NCBI GenBank assembly: GCA_903893815.1
Contig: CAITNS010000070.1
Span: 62,001-126,000, forward strand
Direction of reading: 5' to 3'
Length of the DNA stretch: 64,000 nucleotides
Source: an uncultured Bacteroidota bacterium
GTDB taxonomy: Bacteria > Bacteroidota > Bacteroidia > B-17B0 > Aurantibacillaceae
Below, piece after piece: positions 8,702 to 20,121 of this stretch (its first letter is position 1; the number at the start of each line of letters is the position of its first letter). A model generated the notes under the pieces. It did not search any database and had not been told where the DNA came from. It saw nothing but the letters and a program-made list of their open reading frames with translations. A program made the translations under genes and the position numbers.

Positions 8702-10060
8702 ATGCTCTCACCTAATCAAATATATTTATTGTTTCCTGTTTGTGGGGCTGTTTGTGGTGCTTTACTGTGGATTAATTTCTTTCAAAAAATAGATATTTTA
8801 GAGCCTGAACGTTTAAGAGATGTTATGCTTGCGTTTTGTATTGGATTTTTAACGCCAACTATTGCTTTATGGACATATCGCGGTTTAGATTCAATAGGAT
8901 TCGATTTTAATGGAGATCTTTTTAATGATTTAATGTACTCAATTTTTGGTGTTGGTTTAACAGAAGAGTTATCAAAACTACTGGGAGTTGGCATCGCATT
9001 TTTTCTACTTAAAAAAAGAATAAATGAACCAATTGATTATTTAATTTTTGGGGGGATCGTGGCATTAGGATTTTCCATTAGAGAAAATTTTATTTACTAT
9101 TCAAACTATGGGTCATTGGTTATAACAGGTCGTACATTAATTTCGTGCTTAGTTCACATCATTAATACTAGTATTTGTGTTTATGGTATATATAGGTTCA
9201 AAATTTTTCAAAAAGGAAACTCTTATTTGAATTCAATTATAGGAATTTCAATTGCAGTGGCATCCCACGGGCTTTTCGATTTTTTTTTAACGCATCAAAT
9301 CATTGGGTTTTTTACACCTTTTTTAGCAACTATTGTTTATTTAATTGGTGTAAATTTCTGGATTCAAATGTTTAATAATGCTATCAACTACTCACCATTT
9401 TTTAATTACACCAAACTATTTTCAACAACAAAATTATATCAAACCATATTACTTTGGTATGGGGTAACAGTGGTTATTGAATTTGCCTATGCCAATTTTT
9501 ATAATGGGTTTGACATAGCAGTTAGTAAAACGTTGGCTAACATTTTTAAAGAGGGTATTTTGCTTACTATTGTAGCATTAAGAACTAGTCGTTTAAAAAT
9601 CAGTAAACGAAAGTATTTTCCTGTTAAAATCCAATCCCCTATTTACATAACGAGAAATGGTGATGAAGATTATAAGATTCTAGGGATACCATTAAAAATT
9701 AGAGGGGAAAACGAAAAAGAATTTCGTTTTTTAGAATATATGGCAAAGGATATACAAGTTTGCCCAACATCCAAACAAAATTCAATCTTTAAGGGAAATC
9801 AAAAAGCTCGATTGCTAAAAAAATATTTTCTAAAAAATGATGTTGTAGCCTATTTAATCGAAATTTACTATCAGGACGAAACGCCAAATCAAATTTATTT
9901 ATTAAAACCAAAAACTAGTGGAATTACAATATTTAGTGGGTTATACCCTATTGGAACTTTAATGAATTACGATAATCCTTCAGCATTTCAAAAAGGCCAA
10001 AATAACCTTTCTATTAAAGATTTAAAAAAAATAGAAGAGGTATATTTAAAAGTTTTATAA
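8702..10060 (+). CDS. PrsW-like intramembrane metalloprotease
   Basis: I start this gene at the ATG at 8702 (MLSPNQIYLL), giving 452 residues. The first 260 residues hold about eight transmembrane segments carrying the three PrsW/CPBP motifs: TEELSKLLG (Glu88, Glu89, Lys92), SIRENFIYY (Glu128) and SHGLFDFF (His189, Asp193). PrsW-type proteases cleave anti-sigma factors or act on membrane proteins. A ninth or tenth hydrophobic region lies near 260-300, and the last 140 residues are a soluble Lys-rich tail with no recognised domain. It follows dnaA but is separated from it by the terminator. The substrate cannot be inferred from the neighbourhood. Confidence 0.8.
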   Translation: MLSPNQIYLLFPVCGAVCGALLWINFFQKIDILEPERLRDVMLAFCIGFLTPTIALWTYRGLDSIGFDFNGDLFNDLMYSIFGVGLTEELSKLLGVGIAFFLLKKRINEPIDYLIFGGIVALGFSIRENFIYYSNYGSLVITGRTLISCLVHIINTSICVYGIYRFKIFQKGNSYLNSIIGISIAVASHGLFDFFLTHQIIGFFTPFLATIVYLIGVNFWIQMFNNAINYSPFFNYTKLFSTTKLYQTILLWYGVTVVIEFAYANFYNGFDIAVSKTLANIFKEGILLTIVALRTSRLKISKRKYFPVKIQSPIYITRNGDEDYKILGIPLKIRGENEKEFRFLEYMAKDIQVCPTSKQNSIFKGNQKARLLKKYFLKNDVVAYLIEIYYQDETPNQIYLLKPKTSGITIFSGLYPIGTLMNYDNPSAFQKGQNNLSIKDLKKIEEVYLKVL

Positions 10061-10151
10061 TTGTAAAAGAATAAAAGTAATATTGTAAAATAATTCTATT
10101 AATAAATATCTAGGTAATATGATCAAAAAATTAAATCAATTTTAAACCACT

Positions 10152-12746
10152 TTACTTATTTAAAAACACAAATTGTTTATCAATAACATCTAAAACAATT
10201 TCTTTAGATTTATCTACCTTATCGGATAATAATTGTTTCGACAATTCATTTAACACTTGTTTTTGAAGTACACGTTTAACAGGTCTTGCACCATAATGAG
10301 GATCGTATCCTAATTCTGCTAACCATTCAATCGCTTCATCTGTAGCCGTAATCGTCATGTGTTGTTCAGCTAATCTTTCCGCAATTTGTTTGAATTGAAT
10401 TTTCACAATGTCAGCTACGTCTTCTCTATTTAAAGGTTCAAACATAATCACTTCATCAATACGATTTAAAAACTCAGGACGAATCGTTTTTTTCAATAAT
10501 TCAAATACCTCTGATTTAGTTTTAGCTAAAACTTCGTCTTTATTAATCTCTGTTAAATGGTCAAAATTTTCTTGTATTAAATGCGAACCAATATTAGAGG
10601 TCATAATAATAATCGTATTTTTAAAATTCACCGTTCTCCCTTTATTGTCTGTCAATCGTCCATCATCTAATACTTGCAATAAAATATTAAAAACATCAGG
10701 ATGTGCTTTTTCTATCTCGTCTAATAAAATCACAGAGTATGGTCTTCTTCTTACTGCTTCTGTTAATTGCCCTCCTTCATCAAAACCTACATATCCTGGA
10801 GGTGCACCAATTAAGCGGCTCACCGCATGGCGTTCTTGATATTCACTCATATCAATACGAGTCATTGCATTTTCGTTATTAAATAAATAATCCGCTAATG
10901 CCTTTGCTAGTTCTGTTTTACCAACACCAGTTGTGCCCAAAAATATAAATGAACCAATTGGTTTTTTCGCATCTTGTAATCCTGCTCTACTTCTTCTCAC
11001 GGCATCGGCAATACTTTCAATAGCTTGATGTTGACCAACCACACGTTTATGTAATTCATCTTCTAAAAACAATAGTTTTTCTTTTTCGCTTTGCATCATT
11101 CTCGAAACTGGAATACCAGTCCAAGCACTAATCACATCTGCAATATCTTCGCTATCTACTTCTTCTTTCAATAACTGAGAACCATTTGCTTTCGCCTCAC
11201 TTAATTTATCTTCCAATGAGGTTAACAAAGCTTCTGCTTCTTGAATTTTACCATAACGTATTTCTGCTACTTTTCCAAAATCGCCTTGTTTCTCATAATT
11301 AGAAGCTTCTTGTTTGTAATCTTCAATTTGCGCTTTCACTTTTTGAACACCTTCAATCGCTTCTTTCTCACTTTGCCACTTAGCTTTCAAAGCAATACGC
11401 TTGTCGCTTAAATCAGCTAACTCTTTATTTAACGTTTCCACTTTTGCATCTTCTTCTTCACGTTTCATCGCTTCACGTTCAATTTCCAATTGCATAATTT
11501 TACGTTCCAACTCATCTAACTCTATTGGCATAGAGTTAATCTGCATGCGTAATTTCGATGCAGCCTCATCCATTAAATCAATAGCTTTATCTGGCAAAAA
11601 ACGATCACTAATGTAACGTTGAGATAATTCTACTGCTGCTATAATGGCTTCATCTTTAATACGCACTTTATGATGTGCTTCGTATTTCTCTTTAATACCA
11701 CGTAAAATAGAAATCGCATCTTCTTCAGTTGGCTCATTCACCATTACTTTTTGAAAACGACGTTCTAAAGCTTTATCTTTTTCAAAATACTTTTGATATT
11801 CATTTAAAGTCGTTGCGCCAATAGCCCTTAATTCGCCTCGAGCTAAAGCTGGTTTTAAAATATTAGCAGCATCCATCGCTCCTTCTCCTCCACCGGCACC
11901 AACCAAAGTATGAATCTCATCAATAAACAACACCACGTCGCCATCGCTACCAATCACCTCCTTAACAACTGACTTCAATCGATCTTCAAATTCACCTTTA
12001 TATTTTGCTCCCGCAATTAATGCACCCATATCCAATGAATACAATTGTTTTGACTTTAAATTTTCAGGAACGTCGCCTGCAATAATACGATGTGCTAAAC
12101 CCTCTGCAATGGCCGTTTTACCAACACCAGGTTCACCAACTAAAATTGGATTGTTTTTAGTACGACGAGATAAAATTTGTAATACTCTTCGTATCTCTTC
12201 ATCACGGCCAATAACTGGATCTAATTTACCATTACGAGCCTGTGTATTTAAATTAACAGCGTATTTATTTAACGCATTGTAATTTTCATCTGCCGATTGA
12301 CTCGTCGCTGTTGAACCTTTTCTTAATTCGGTAATAGCAGCATTTAGCTCTTTCTCTTTAATTCCATTATCTTTCATTAACTGAGCAACAGAATCTCCAC
12401 TAGCTAAGATCCCTAATAATAAATGTTCAATAGAAACGTATTCATCCTTAAACTCTTTCAAATAGCTAGTAGCTTTTGATACTGTTTTATTGGCGTTGTT
12501 TGATAAGTAAGGCTGACCTCCACTTACTTTTGGATAAGAGATAACAATGGCATCAACCGTTTTAGAAAACATAGATTGATTAACCCCTAATTTTTTTAAT
12601 ATAAATGGCGTTACATTTTCATCTACCTCCAAAATAGCTTTTAAAATATGTCCATTTTCGATTGCTTGTTGACCATTAACGGTTGCAATTTGCATTGCCT
12701 GTTGAATGGCTTCTTGTGATTTAATTGTAAAGTTATTTAAATTCAT
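10152..12746 (-). CDS. clpB: ATP-dependent disaggregase ClpB
   Basis: An 864-residue ClpB of full length. The N-domain (1-145) is followed by the first AAA+ module with Walker [14 protein letters not shown] at about 204-212 and Walker [16 protein letters not shown]; a coiled-coil middle domain (about 400-525, rich in Glu/Lys/Ala) is the feature that separates ClpB from ClpA/ClpC; the second AAA+ module has Walker [14 protein letters not shown] near 605 and the arginine-rich [20 protein letters not shown]. With DnaK it resolves heat-induced aggregates in the cytoplasm. The gene stands alone; I see no CIRCE inverted repeat in the 5' region. Confidence 0.98.
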   Translation of the reverse strand: MNLNNFTIKSQEAIQQAMQIATVNGQQAIENGHILKAILEVDENVTPFILKKLGVNQSMFSKTVDAIVISYPKVSGGQPYLSNNANKTVSKATSYLKEFKDEYVSIEHLLLGILASGDSVAQLMKDNGIKEKELNAAITELRKGSTATSQSADENYNALNKYAVNLNTQARNGKLDPVIGRDEEIRRVLQILSRRTKNNPILVGEPGVGKTAIAEGLAHRIIAGDVPENLKSKQLYSLDMGALIAGAKYKGEFEDRLKSVVKEVIGSDGDVVLFIDEIHTLVGAGGGEGAMDAANILKPALARGELRAIGATTLNEYQKYFEKDKALERRFQKVMVNEPTEEDAISILRGIKEKYEAHHKVRIKDEAIIAAVELSQRYISDRFLPDKAIDLMDEAASKLRMQINSMPIELDELERKIMQLEIEREAMKREEEDAKVETLNKELADLSDKRIALKAKWQSEKEAIEGVQKVKAQIEDYKQEASNYEKQGDFGKVAEIRYGKIQEAEALLTSLEDKLSEAKANGSQLLKEEVDSEDIADVISAWTGIPVSRMMQSEKEKLLFLEDELHKRVVGQHQAIESIADAVRRSRAGLQDAKKPIGSFIFLGTTGVGKTELAKALADYLFNNENAMTRIDMSEYQERHAVSRLIGAPPGYVGFDEGGQLTEAVRRRPYSVILLDEIEKAHPDVFNILLQVLDDGRLTDNKGRTVNFKNTIIIMTSNIGSHLIQENFDHLTEINKDEVLAKTKSEVFELLKKTIRPEFLNRIDEVIMFEPLNREDVADIVKIQFKQIAERLAEQHMTITATDEAIEWLAELGYDPHYGARPVKRVLQKQVLNELSKQLLSDKVDKSKEIVLDVIDKQFVFLNK

Positions 12747-12882
12747 AATAATGTTTTTTTTGTTAGAGACCTCAAATTATAGTCCAAGTGAAGTTATCTG
12801 AAATAAAGTCTTAAAAAGATGATTGAGGTGGACGTATTGACTGATTTTAATCATAAAAACTGACGATTTGTGCATAAAAATT

Positions 12883-13021
12883 AACCACATAGGCGCATAG
12901 AATATAATATTAGGCTGTGCGTAAAGGTCTCATAGAATTGAAGCATCGCTTCAATTGACTATGTCTATCTCAGCAACTTTTTACAATAAAATCATAATAA
13001 AAACTATATGTCTATGTGTTT
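12883..13021. repeat. Imperfect palindrome with CACATAG arms and an inner hairpin
   Basis: Most of the 294-bp gap between clpB and the YdcF gene. The outer arms, ACCACATAGGCGCATAG near 12886 and CTATATGTCTATGTGTTT near 13004, are imperfect inverted copies. Inside, CATAGAATTGAAGC at 12931-12944 pairs with GCTTCAATTGACTATG at 12948-12963, leaving a three-base loop. No open reading frame of note lies here. The structure would be bulged when folded as RNA or single-stranded DNA. Confidence 0.65.
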
Positions 13022-13040
13022 AAAATAACTAAATTAGTAC

Positions 13041-13808
13041 ATGTTTTTTATTCTATCTAAAATATTAGCGTTCATTATTGCGCCCTATACTTGGCTATTT
13101 TTTGGGTTACTATTTATACTAAAAAAAATATGGAATACACCATTTAAAAAATGGGTATTAGGCTTAACTATATTTACTTATGTGATATCCAACTCTTTTT
13201 TAATGGATGAAATTGTAAGAGCTTGGGAATATTGTGATGATGACATTTACTTAAAAAACACTCAATACGATATGGCAATTGTATTAGGAGGTATGAGTAG
13301 AATTGATGAACGTCAAAACAAAGCTGATTTTAATTTTTCGGGAGATCGTTTGTTTCAAACCTTAGAACTGTATCATAAAGGGAGAGTAAAAAAACTATTT
13401 ATTACTGGAGGCTCTGGTAGCATTAATCATCCCGAACATAGAGAAGCCGTTTACATCAAAAAATATCTAAAAAACATAGCGATTCCTGATAGTAACATTA
13501 TTATTGAAAGTAACTCCAAAAACACCTACGAAAACGCTGTATTTAGCAAACACCTATTAGATAGTATGCAATTTAAAGGGTCGGTTTTATTAGTAACTTC
13601 TTCTTTTCATATGCGAAGAGCCTTAGCTATCTTTAATAAAGCTGGCTATAAAAACATAACTCCCTTTGTTACTAATAAAATTACTGGGGAACGAAAATTT
13701 GAATTTGACTATTGCTTCATACCAAATGTAGAAGCTATTTTTAGTCTTAACCTTATTTTACATGAAATGGCCGGTTATTTAACCTATAAATTGAAGGGTT
13801 ATTTATAA
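13041..13808 (+). CDS. YdcF/SanA family membrane protein (DUF218)
   Basis: A 255-residue protein with two N-terminal transmembrane segments (residues 1-60) followed by the DUF218 domain. Landmarks are MAIVLGGMSR, FITGGSGSIN, ESNSKNTYENAVFSKHLL and VTSSFHMRRALAIFNKAGY, the usual YdcF/ElyC pattern with its conserved Glu, Asn and Arg residues. ElyC and SanA affect cell-envelope integrity in Enterobacteria, but the biochemical activity is unsettled. It precedes the alpha-2-macroglobulin gene by 60 bp on the same strand; both products are envelope proteins and may be co-transcribed. Confidence 0.85.
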   Translation: MFFILSKILAFIIAPYTWLFFGLLFILKKIWNTPFKKWVLGLTIFTYVISNSFLMDEIVRAWEYCDDDIYLKNTQYDMAIVLGGMSRIDERQNKADFNFSGDRLFQTLELYHKGRVKKLFITGGSGSINHPEHREAVYIKKYLKNIAIPDSNIIIESNSKNTYENAVFSKHLLDSMQFKGSVLLVTSSFHMRRALAIFNKAGYKNITPFVTNKITGERKFEFDYCFIPNVEAIFSLNLILHEMAGYLTYKLKGYL

Positions 13809-13868
13809 AAAATAACTTTTTATGGAATTAGTTCATCACTAGCATCTAAACATTAAAATTTAAATTTT

Positions 13869-16800
13869 ATGAAGCTTAAAAAAATCACTAACCTTGCTTT
13901 ATTGTGTATCGCCAGCACTTTAATTTCGTTGGGTTACTTTTCAAACGTGTTTACCAAACCTTCAGAAACTCAATTGAGTTTTAATAAAGGAGATAGTTAC
14001 GAAAAGCTATGGAAAAGAGTAGATAGTTGTGAAAACAAGGGCTTAACAGAATCTGCTTTGAAAATAGTAAATGGTATTTATACCAAAGCAAAACTAGACA
14101 ATAATGCATCTCAGTTTGTAAAAGCTATTTTACATCGTATGAAGTTTGAAAGTTATAAAGAAGAATTTTCTTTAGAAAAATCCATTTTCAAATTACGCGA
14201 CGAAGCCAATGAAGCAAAATATCCTATCAAACCAGTTTTACAAAGTTTATTAGCAGATGCTTTTTGGCAATATTTTCAAAATAATCGCTGGAAATTTTAC
14301 AATAGAACAACTGCTGTTAATTTTAAAAACGATGATATTGAAACCTGGGATTTAAAAGCTATTACCAATGCTGTAATTAGCAACTACAAAGCATCATTAA
14401 CAAATGTAGATAGCTTAAAACGAACCAAAGTTGATATTTATGACGATATAATCAACAAGGGAACAGTTGAATGCCGTGCATGGCGACCAACATTATATGA
14501 TTTTTTAGCACACCGAGCTTTAGGTTTTTTATTGAGTTCGGAACCAGATGTTTCAAGACCCGCGAATCGTTTTACCGTAAATAGCGATGATTATTTAAAA
14601 CCTTATGTAGATTTTGTAAATCTTAATATTACCAATCCATCCGATTCATTAGAGACAAAATATTACGCCTTAAACATTATGAAAGATTTAACCGTGTTTC
14701 ATAAAAATGATGCCAATCCAAATGCCTTAATTGACATTGAATTATTTCGCTTAGATTACATCTATGCTAATTCTCAAAATACTAAAAAAGACACATTGTA
14801 TTTTAATTCATTAAAAGCATTACAAACTAAATTCTCAAGCAACGAACGTGTTACCGAAATTGATTTTAGAATTGCTAACTGGTACTTACAAAAAGCTTCA
14901 AAATATAAACCATTGGAAGGCGATAGCTATAAATGGTATAAAAAAACTGCCAAAGAAATTTGTGAATCGGCTATTGCTAAGTTTCCAAAATCGTATGGTG
15001 CTTTAGAATGTAAAAACATCCTAAATGCCATTCACTCAAAATCGTTTAATTTAATCATTGAAGAAGTTAATGAACCCAATAAACCATTTAGAGCATTAGT
15101 GAGTTCTCAAAACATTAATAAAATTTATTTCAAAATTGTAAAAACTTCTAGTCAAGAGTTACGCGAGTTGTCGAGACAAAAATACGGACAAGAGTTATAT
15201 GCAAAATATAAAACCTTTCCAGAGGTAACCACTTTCTCGCAAGATTTTATTAATGATGGTGATTATCAAAATCATTTAACGGAAATTAAAATACCTGAAT
15301 TAGCAGTTGGTTATTATGTGATCTTAACTTCATTAACCGAAGATTTTAAATACGCCAATAACATTACGGCTTATAGCACTTGTATAATGTCAGATATGGC
15401 TTCAACAGAAAGAAGAAGAGATAATGGATCTTATGACTTTTACACTTTACATCGTCAAACTGGTGAAGCTTTAAAAAACATCACCGCTCAAGTATGGTAC
15501 GAAAATTACGATTATAAAGTGAGAGAGTACGTTGTAAAAAAAGGGCCGTCTTACAAAACAGATGATAAAGGTTTTTTAAACATTAGTTACGAAACCATCG
15601 AAAACAAAAGTTTTTTTATCGAATTTATTAATGGTAGTGATCATTACTTTAACAACAATAGCTACTATACTTACAAACCTTATGAAAAGAATTATAACGT
15701 TGTTAGTTCTCATATCTTTACAGATAGAGGAATTTATCGCCCTGGTCAAACAGTCTATTTCAAATCTATTGTATTAGAATCCATTAATGGAAAGAACCAT
15801 CAATTAAAAACAAATTACCCTGTTACGGTTACATTCTATGATGTAAACTATCAAGTGGTAAGTTCATTGCCATTAGTGACAAATGAATTTGGAACAGTTA
15901 GCGGTTCGTTTACAGCACCGCAAAATGGACTAAACGGACAAATGCATATTACGGATGGACATGGCAATGCATATATTTCAGTAGAAGATTATAAGCGACC
16001 TAAATTTGAAACTGATTTTAATCCTGTAAAAGGCAGCTACAAAATTAATGATGAAGTTACTGTTACTGGTTTAGCAAAAGCTTATGCAGGAAATGTGATT
16101 GATGGCGCTAAAGTAGCCTACCGTGTGTTACGAAATGTAAATTATCCATATTGGTATTGGTGGTACAGACCTTATAATGTAGGCTCAACCGAAACTGAAA
16201 TTACCAATGGAGAAATTACAAGTAATGATACAGGAACATACATTATTAAGTTTAAAGCTTTGCCTGACGAATCGGTTTCAAAAACAAGTTACGCAACTTA
16301 TAATTATAAAGTAACAGCTGATGTCACCGATATTAATGGAGAAACCCATAGCACCGAAACAAATGTAACCGTTGGTTATCAAGCATTACAATTAGCGATT
16401 TCGAGTGATGCTATTGTTGAAGTGAATAATACAAAACCAATTTACATCACCACAAATAACTTAAATGGTGTTAAAGAAAATACGAAAGGAAATTTCTCTA
16501 TCTACAAATTAAAGCAACCTAATAAAGTTTTCAGAAGTCGTTTATGGCAACAAGCTGATAGACATAGCTTAACTAAAGAAGATTACTACACAACTTTCCC
16601 AAATGATTTGTATGCTGACGAAAACAATAAATACAAATGGGAAAAAGAAACCAAAGTATTGGATAAAGCATTTGATACAGGCTTAAAAACGGACTATGAT
16701 TTATCAGCTGAATTCAAATCATTTAAACCGGGTGTATATGTGATTGAAGCTAATTGCAAAGATAAATTTGGTGAAGACATTAAAGCTTTTAGCTACATTA

Positions 16801-19800
16801 CTGTATTTAATAAAAACAATAATGAAATTCCTGAGCAAACAGCGGATTGGTTTTACTATCCTAAAACCATGGCTGAGCCTGGAGAAAAGGTAAATTATAT
16901 TTTAGCTTCTGGTTACAGTAACGTGAATTATTTATTTGAATTTGAGCATCAAGGTAAATTGGTTAGTTCAAAAACAGAACAAGCTTCGATGAAATCCAAT
17001 GAATTGCAAGTAGAAGAAATTCACAGAGGTAACTTTGCATTTCACACGAGCTTTATTAAAAACAATCGCTTTTATTATCATAGCAGTATTGTAACAGTGC
17101 CATACACCAATAAAAAATTAGACATTGAGTTTGAAACCTTCCGTAATAAATTATTACCAGGACAAGCTGAAGAATGGAAATTAATTTTAAAAGATAAAAA
17201 AGGAGAAAAAGCTGCAGCAGAAATGGTAGCGACCATGTATGACGCCTCCTTAGATGCTTTTAGAGCAAACAATTGGTATTTTAATATTTTACAAAGTTAT
17301 TATGCTCGTTTAAATTGGTCGTCACGAATTTCGCAGACCGTTAATTCAAATGAACTCAACAATATTTCTGTGGATTATTATTCTTTACCTACACGCCAAT
17401 ATGATGCTTTGAATTATTTTGGTTTAGGATTCTATAATGGTTATGGAGAAGGCACTGGCTCTGGCCCTATACTTTCTTATGCTCAAAGTGAATTATATGA
17501 CAGAATCGAAGCCGATGAAATGGCTGTTGGTCAAACTAAAAGTGCTGCCGCTCCTAAGTTGATGAAAAACAAAGAAGAAGCAGAAAAGAAAGGCAATATA
17601 ATATCTTATCAAAATGCCAGGTTTTTAGATGGAGATGATGATAAAGATGCGACAACAATTTCTGCTGGTGAATCCATGAACGGAAAAGGTGGAAGAGAAC
17701 AAACAAATAAGCAAGCTGATTTATCTGCTGTAAAAGCACGTTCTAACTTTAATGAAACTGCTTTCTTCTTCCCTCAATTACAAACCAACTACAAGGGAGA
17801 AGTTGAAATTAAATTTACAGTGCCAGAAAGTTTAACGAAATGGAAGGTGATGGGTTTTGCTCATACCAAAGATTTAAAATATGGTCAGTTTGAAAAAGAA
17901 GTCATCACCCAAAAAGAATTGATGGTTCAACCTAATGCTCCTCGTTTTTTCAGAGAAGGAGATAACATTACTTTTATCAGTAAAGTATCAAACTTATCTG
18001 TTAAAGATTTAACGGGTAATGCTGAATTAAAATTATATGATGCTTTAACCGATAAAGAAATATCTGCCAGCATAATAGAAGCCATGCATGGCAACTTCCC
18101 TACTATTGGCTTTAGAGAATTCACCGTTAAAAAAGGATTAAGTACTTCTATCGAATGGAATTTACACATCCCTGAAGGTTATTCTGCTATTAAATATAAA
18201 GTAGTAGCAAAAGCCAATAATTTTACAGACGGAGAAGAAACAGCAGTTCCCGTATTAACGAATCGAATGTTAGTAACAGAGAGCATGCCAATGCCAATTA
18301 GAAGCAATCAAACCAAAGAATTTAATTTCACAAAGTTTACGAATCAAAATAACAATTCTACGACTTTAAAGAATCATTCTTACACCCTAGAGTTCACGGC
18401 CAACCCAGCTTGGTATGCGGTGCAAGCGCTCCCTTACTTAATGGAATATCCTTATGAATGTGCAGAACAAACCTTTGCTCGTTATTACGCCAACAGCTTA
18501 GCGACTTATGTGGTTAATTCTAAACCAAAAATCAAAGCTATTTTTGATGCTTGGAAAACGGCTAGTCCTGATGCTTTTTTATCAAACTTAGAAAAAAACC
18601 AAGAATTAAAAGCAGTTGTGTTAGAAGAAACTCCTTGGGTATTGCAATCTAAAAGTGAAAGCGAAAATAAAAAACGCGTTGGTTTATTATTTGATTTAAA
18701 TAAAATGAGTAACGAACAAATTCAAGCCTTTAAAAAATTAAAGAAAAAACAATCTTCTAATGGCGGTTTTGTTTGGTTTGATGGTGGCCCAGATGATTGG
18801 TACATTACTCAACATATTGTGACTGGTTTTTCTCACTTAGATAAGTTAGGTGTGATTAAAGCCAGAGAAAATGGTGAAGTTTGGAGCATGATTACTCAAG
18901 CTGTGGAGTATTGCGATAATCGCATGCGCGAAGAATATGAATGGGTTAAAAAATATAATCCAAAATATAAAACAGAAAATCATTTGAGTTATATGGCAAT
19001 TCAGTATTTATACATGCGTAGTAATTTCCAAGATATTAATTTAGACAAACGTCACAAAGAGCATTTTGATTATTATAAAAAACAAGAGCAAACCTACTGG
19101 CTGCAAAATAGCCGCTATATGCAAGGTATGATTGCTTTAAGTTTACACCGATATAAAGATGCAACTCTTCCAAAAGACATTTTAAAATCATTGAAAGAAA
19201 ACAGCATCAATAGCGAAGAAATGGGAATGTATTGGAAAGAGAATTATGGTTACTCATGGTACGAAGCTCCAATTGAAATGCAAACTTTAATGATTGAAGC
19301 GTTTGATGAAATTAATAACGACACCAAATCGGTAGATGATTTAAAAACATGGTTAGTGAAGAGTAAACAAACCCAACATTGGGGAACCACTCGTTCAACC
19401 ACCGATGCCGTTTATGCTTTATTATTAAAAGGAACAGACTGGTTAGCGACTGAACCCAATTTAGAAATTACCGTAGGCGATATCAAACTAGATCCTAAAA
19501 ATGATAAATCATTAAACTCTGAACCAGGAACGGGTTACTTTAAAAAAGTATGGAGTGGTTCTGATATTAAACCATCAAGCATGGGGAAAATTAAAGTAGA
19601 GAAAAAAGATGTGGGTGTAAGTTATGGCGCTATGTATTGGCAATACTTTGAACAATTAGATAAAATTACTCCTCACGAAACACCTTTAAAACTCAAAAAA
19701 CAATTATTCTTGCAGAAAAACACAGCAAGCGGTCCAGTAATAGAACCAATAACCTCAGCTACCAAACTAAAACTAGGCGATAAAATAAAAGTAAGAATCG

Positions 19801-20108
19801 AATTACGAGTTGACAGAGACATGAGCTACGTCCACATGAAAGATATGCGCGCTTCTGGCTTTGAGCCAACCAACGTGATGAGTGGTTATAAATACCAAGA
19901 TGGATTAGGTTATTATGAAAGCACCAGAGATGCGGCGACCAACTTCTTCTTCTCATACTTAAATAAAGGTACTTACGTTTTTGAATATCCTTTGGTTGTT
20001 AATCATTATGGAGATTTCAGTAATGGCATTACGACTATTCAATGTATGTATTCTCCTGAATTTACCAGTCATAGCGAAGGCATCAGAGTGAAGGTGATGA
20101 AGCAATAG
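13869..20108 (+). CDS. Bacterial alpha-2-macroglobulin family protein with CxEQ thioester
   Basis: A 2,079-residue exported protein. The N-terminal hydrophobic segment (residues 7-28) acts as a signal or anchor; no lipobox is visible. About 600 residues of helical sequence precede the macroglobulin domains; MG2 begins near 616 with the landmark FTDRGIYRPGQTVYFKS. A glycine/alanine/lysine-rich linker near 1210-1290 precedes the A2M domain (FFPQLQTNYKGEVEIKF, then SLTKWKVMGF). The thioester domain contains CAEQ at residues 1531-1534, so the bait-trapping bond is retained. Bacterial A2Ms trap foreign proteases in the periplasm; in Proteobacteria they pair with penicillin-binding protein 1C, which is absent here. 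The C-terminal ~200 residues resemble a receptor-binding-like domain. Confidence 0.92.
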   Translation: MKLKKITNLALLCIASTLISLGYFSNVFTKPSETQLSFNKGDSYEKLWKRVDSCENKGLTESALKIVNGIYTKAKLDNNASQFVKAILHRMKFESYKEEFSLEKSIFKLRDEANEAKYPIKPVLQSLLADAFWQYFQNNRWKFYNRTTAVNFKNDDIETWDLKAITNAVISNYKASLTNVDSLKRTKVDIYDDIINKGTVECRAWRPTLYDFLAHRALGFLLSSEPDVSRPANRFTVNSDDYLKPYVDFVNLNITNPSDSLETKYYALNIMKDLTVFHKNDANPNALIDIELFRLDYIYANSQNTKKDTLYFNSLKALQTKFSSNERVTEIDFRIANWYLQKASKYKPLEGDSYKWYKKTAKEICESAIAKFPKSYGALECKNILNAIHSKSFNLIIEEVNEPNKPFRALVSSQNINKIYFKIVKTSSQELRELSRQKYGQELYAKYKTFPEVTTFSQDFINDGDYQNHLTEIKIPELAVGYYVILTSLTEDFKYANNITAYSTCIMSDMASTERRRDNGSYDFYTLHRQTGEALKNITAQVWYENYDYKVREYVVKKGPSYKTDDKGFLNISYETIENKSFFIEFINGSDHYFNNNSYYTYKPYEKNYNVVSSHIFTDRGIYRPGQTVYFKSIVLESINGKNHQLKTNYPVTVTFYDVNYQVVSSLPLVTNEFGTVSGSFTAPQNGLNGQMHITDGHGNAYISVEDYKRPKFETDFNPVKGSYKINDEVTVTGLAKAYAGNVIDGAKVAYRVLRNVNYPYWYWWYRPYNVGSTETEITNGEITSNDTGTYIIKFKALPDESVSKTSYATYNYKVTADVTDINGETHSTETNVTVGYQALQLAISSDAIVEVNNTKPIYITTNNLNGVKENTKGNFSIYKLKQPNKVFRSRLWQQADRHSLTKEDYYTTFPNDLYADENNKYKWEKETKVLDKAFDTGLKTDYDLSAEFKSFKPGVYVIEANCKDKFGEDIKAFSYITVFNKNNNEIPEQTADWFYYPKTMAEPGEKVNYILASGYSNVNYLFEFEHQGKLVSSKTEQASMKSNELQVEEIHRGNFAFHTSFIKNNRFYYHSSIVTVPYTNKKLDIEFETFRNKLLPGQAEEWKLILKDKKGEKAAAEMVATMYDASLDAFRANNWYFNILQSYYARLNWSSRISQTVNSNELNNISVDYYSLPTRQYDALNYFGLGFYNGYGEGTGSGPILSYAQSELYDRIEADEMAVGQTKSAAAPKLMKNKEEAEKKGNIISYQNARFLDGDDDKDATTISAGESMNGKGGREQTNKQADLSAVKARSNFNETAFFFPQLQTNYKGEVEIKFTVPESLTKWKVMGFAHTKDLKYGQFEKEVITQKELMVQPNAPRFFREGDNITFISKVSNLSVKDLTGNAELKLYDALTDKEISASIIEAMHGNFPTIGFREFTVKKGLSTSIEWNLHIPEGYSAIKYKVVAKANNFTDGEETAVPVLTNRMLVTESMPMPIRSNQTKEFNFTKFTNQNNNSTTLKNHSYTLEFTANPAWYAVQALPYLMEYPYECAEQTFARYYANSLATYVVNSKPKIKAIFDAWKTASPDAFLSNLEKNQELKAVVLEETPWVLQSKSESENKKRVGLLFDLNKMSNEQIQAFKKLKKKQSSNGGFVWFDGGPDDWYITQHIVTGFSHLDKLGVIKARENGEVWSMITQAVEYCDNRMREEYEWVKKYNPKYKTENHLSYMAIQYLYMRSNFQDINLDKRHKEHFDYYKKQEQTYWLQNSRYMQGMIALSLHRYKDATLPKDILKSLKENSINSEEMGMYWKENYGYSWYEAPIEMQTLMIEAFDEINNDTKSVDDLKTWLVKSKQTQHWGTTRSTTDAVYALLLKGTDWLATEPNLEITVGDIKLDPKNDKSLNSEPGTGYFKKVWSGSDIKPSSMGKIKVEKKDVGVSYGAMYWQYFEQLDKITPHETPLKLKKQLFLQKNTASGPVIEPITSATKLKLGDKIKVRIELRVDRDMSYVHMKDMRASGFEPTNVMSGYKYQDGLGYYESTRDAATNFFFSYLNKGTYVFEYPLVVNHYGDFSNGITTIQCMYSPEFTSHSEGIRVKVMKQ

Positions 20109-20121
20109 ACTTTAATAGTTT

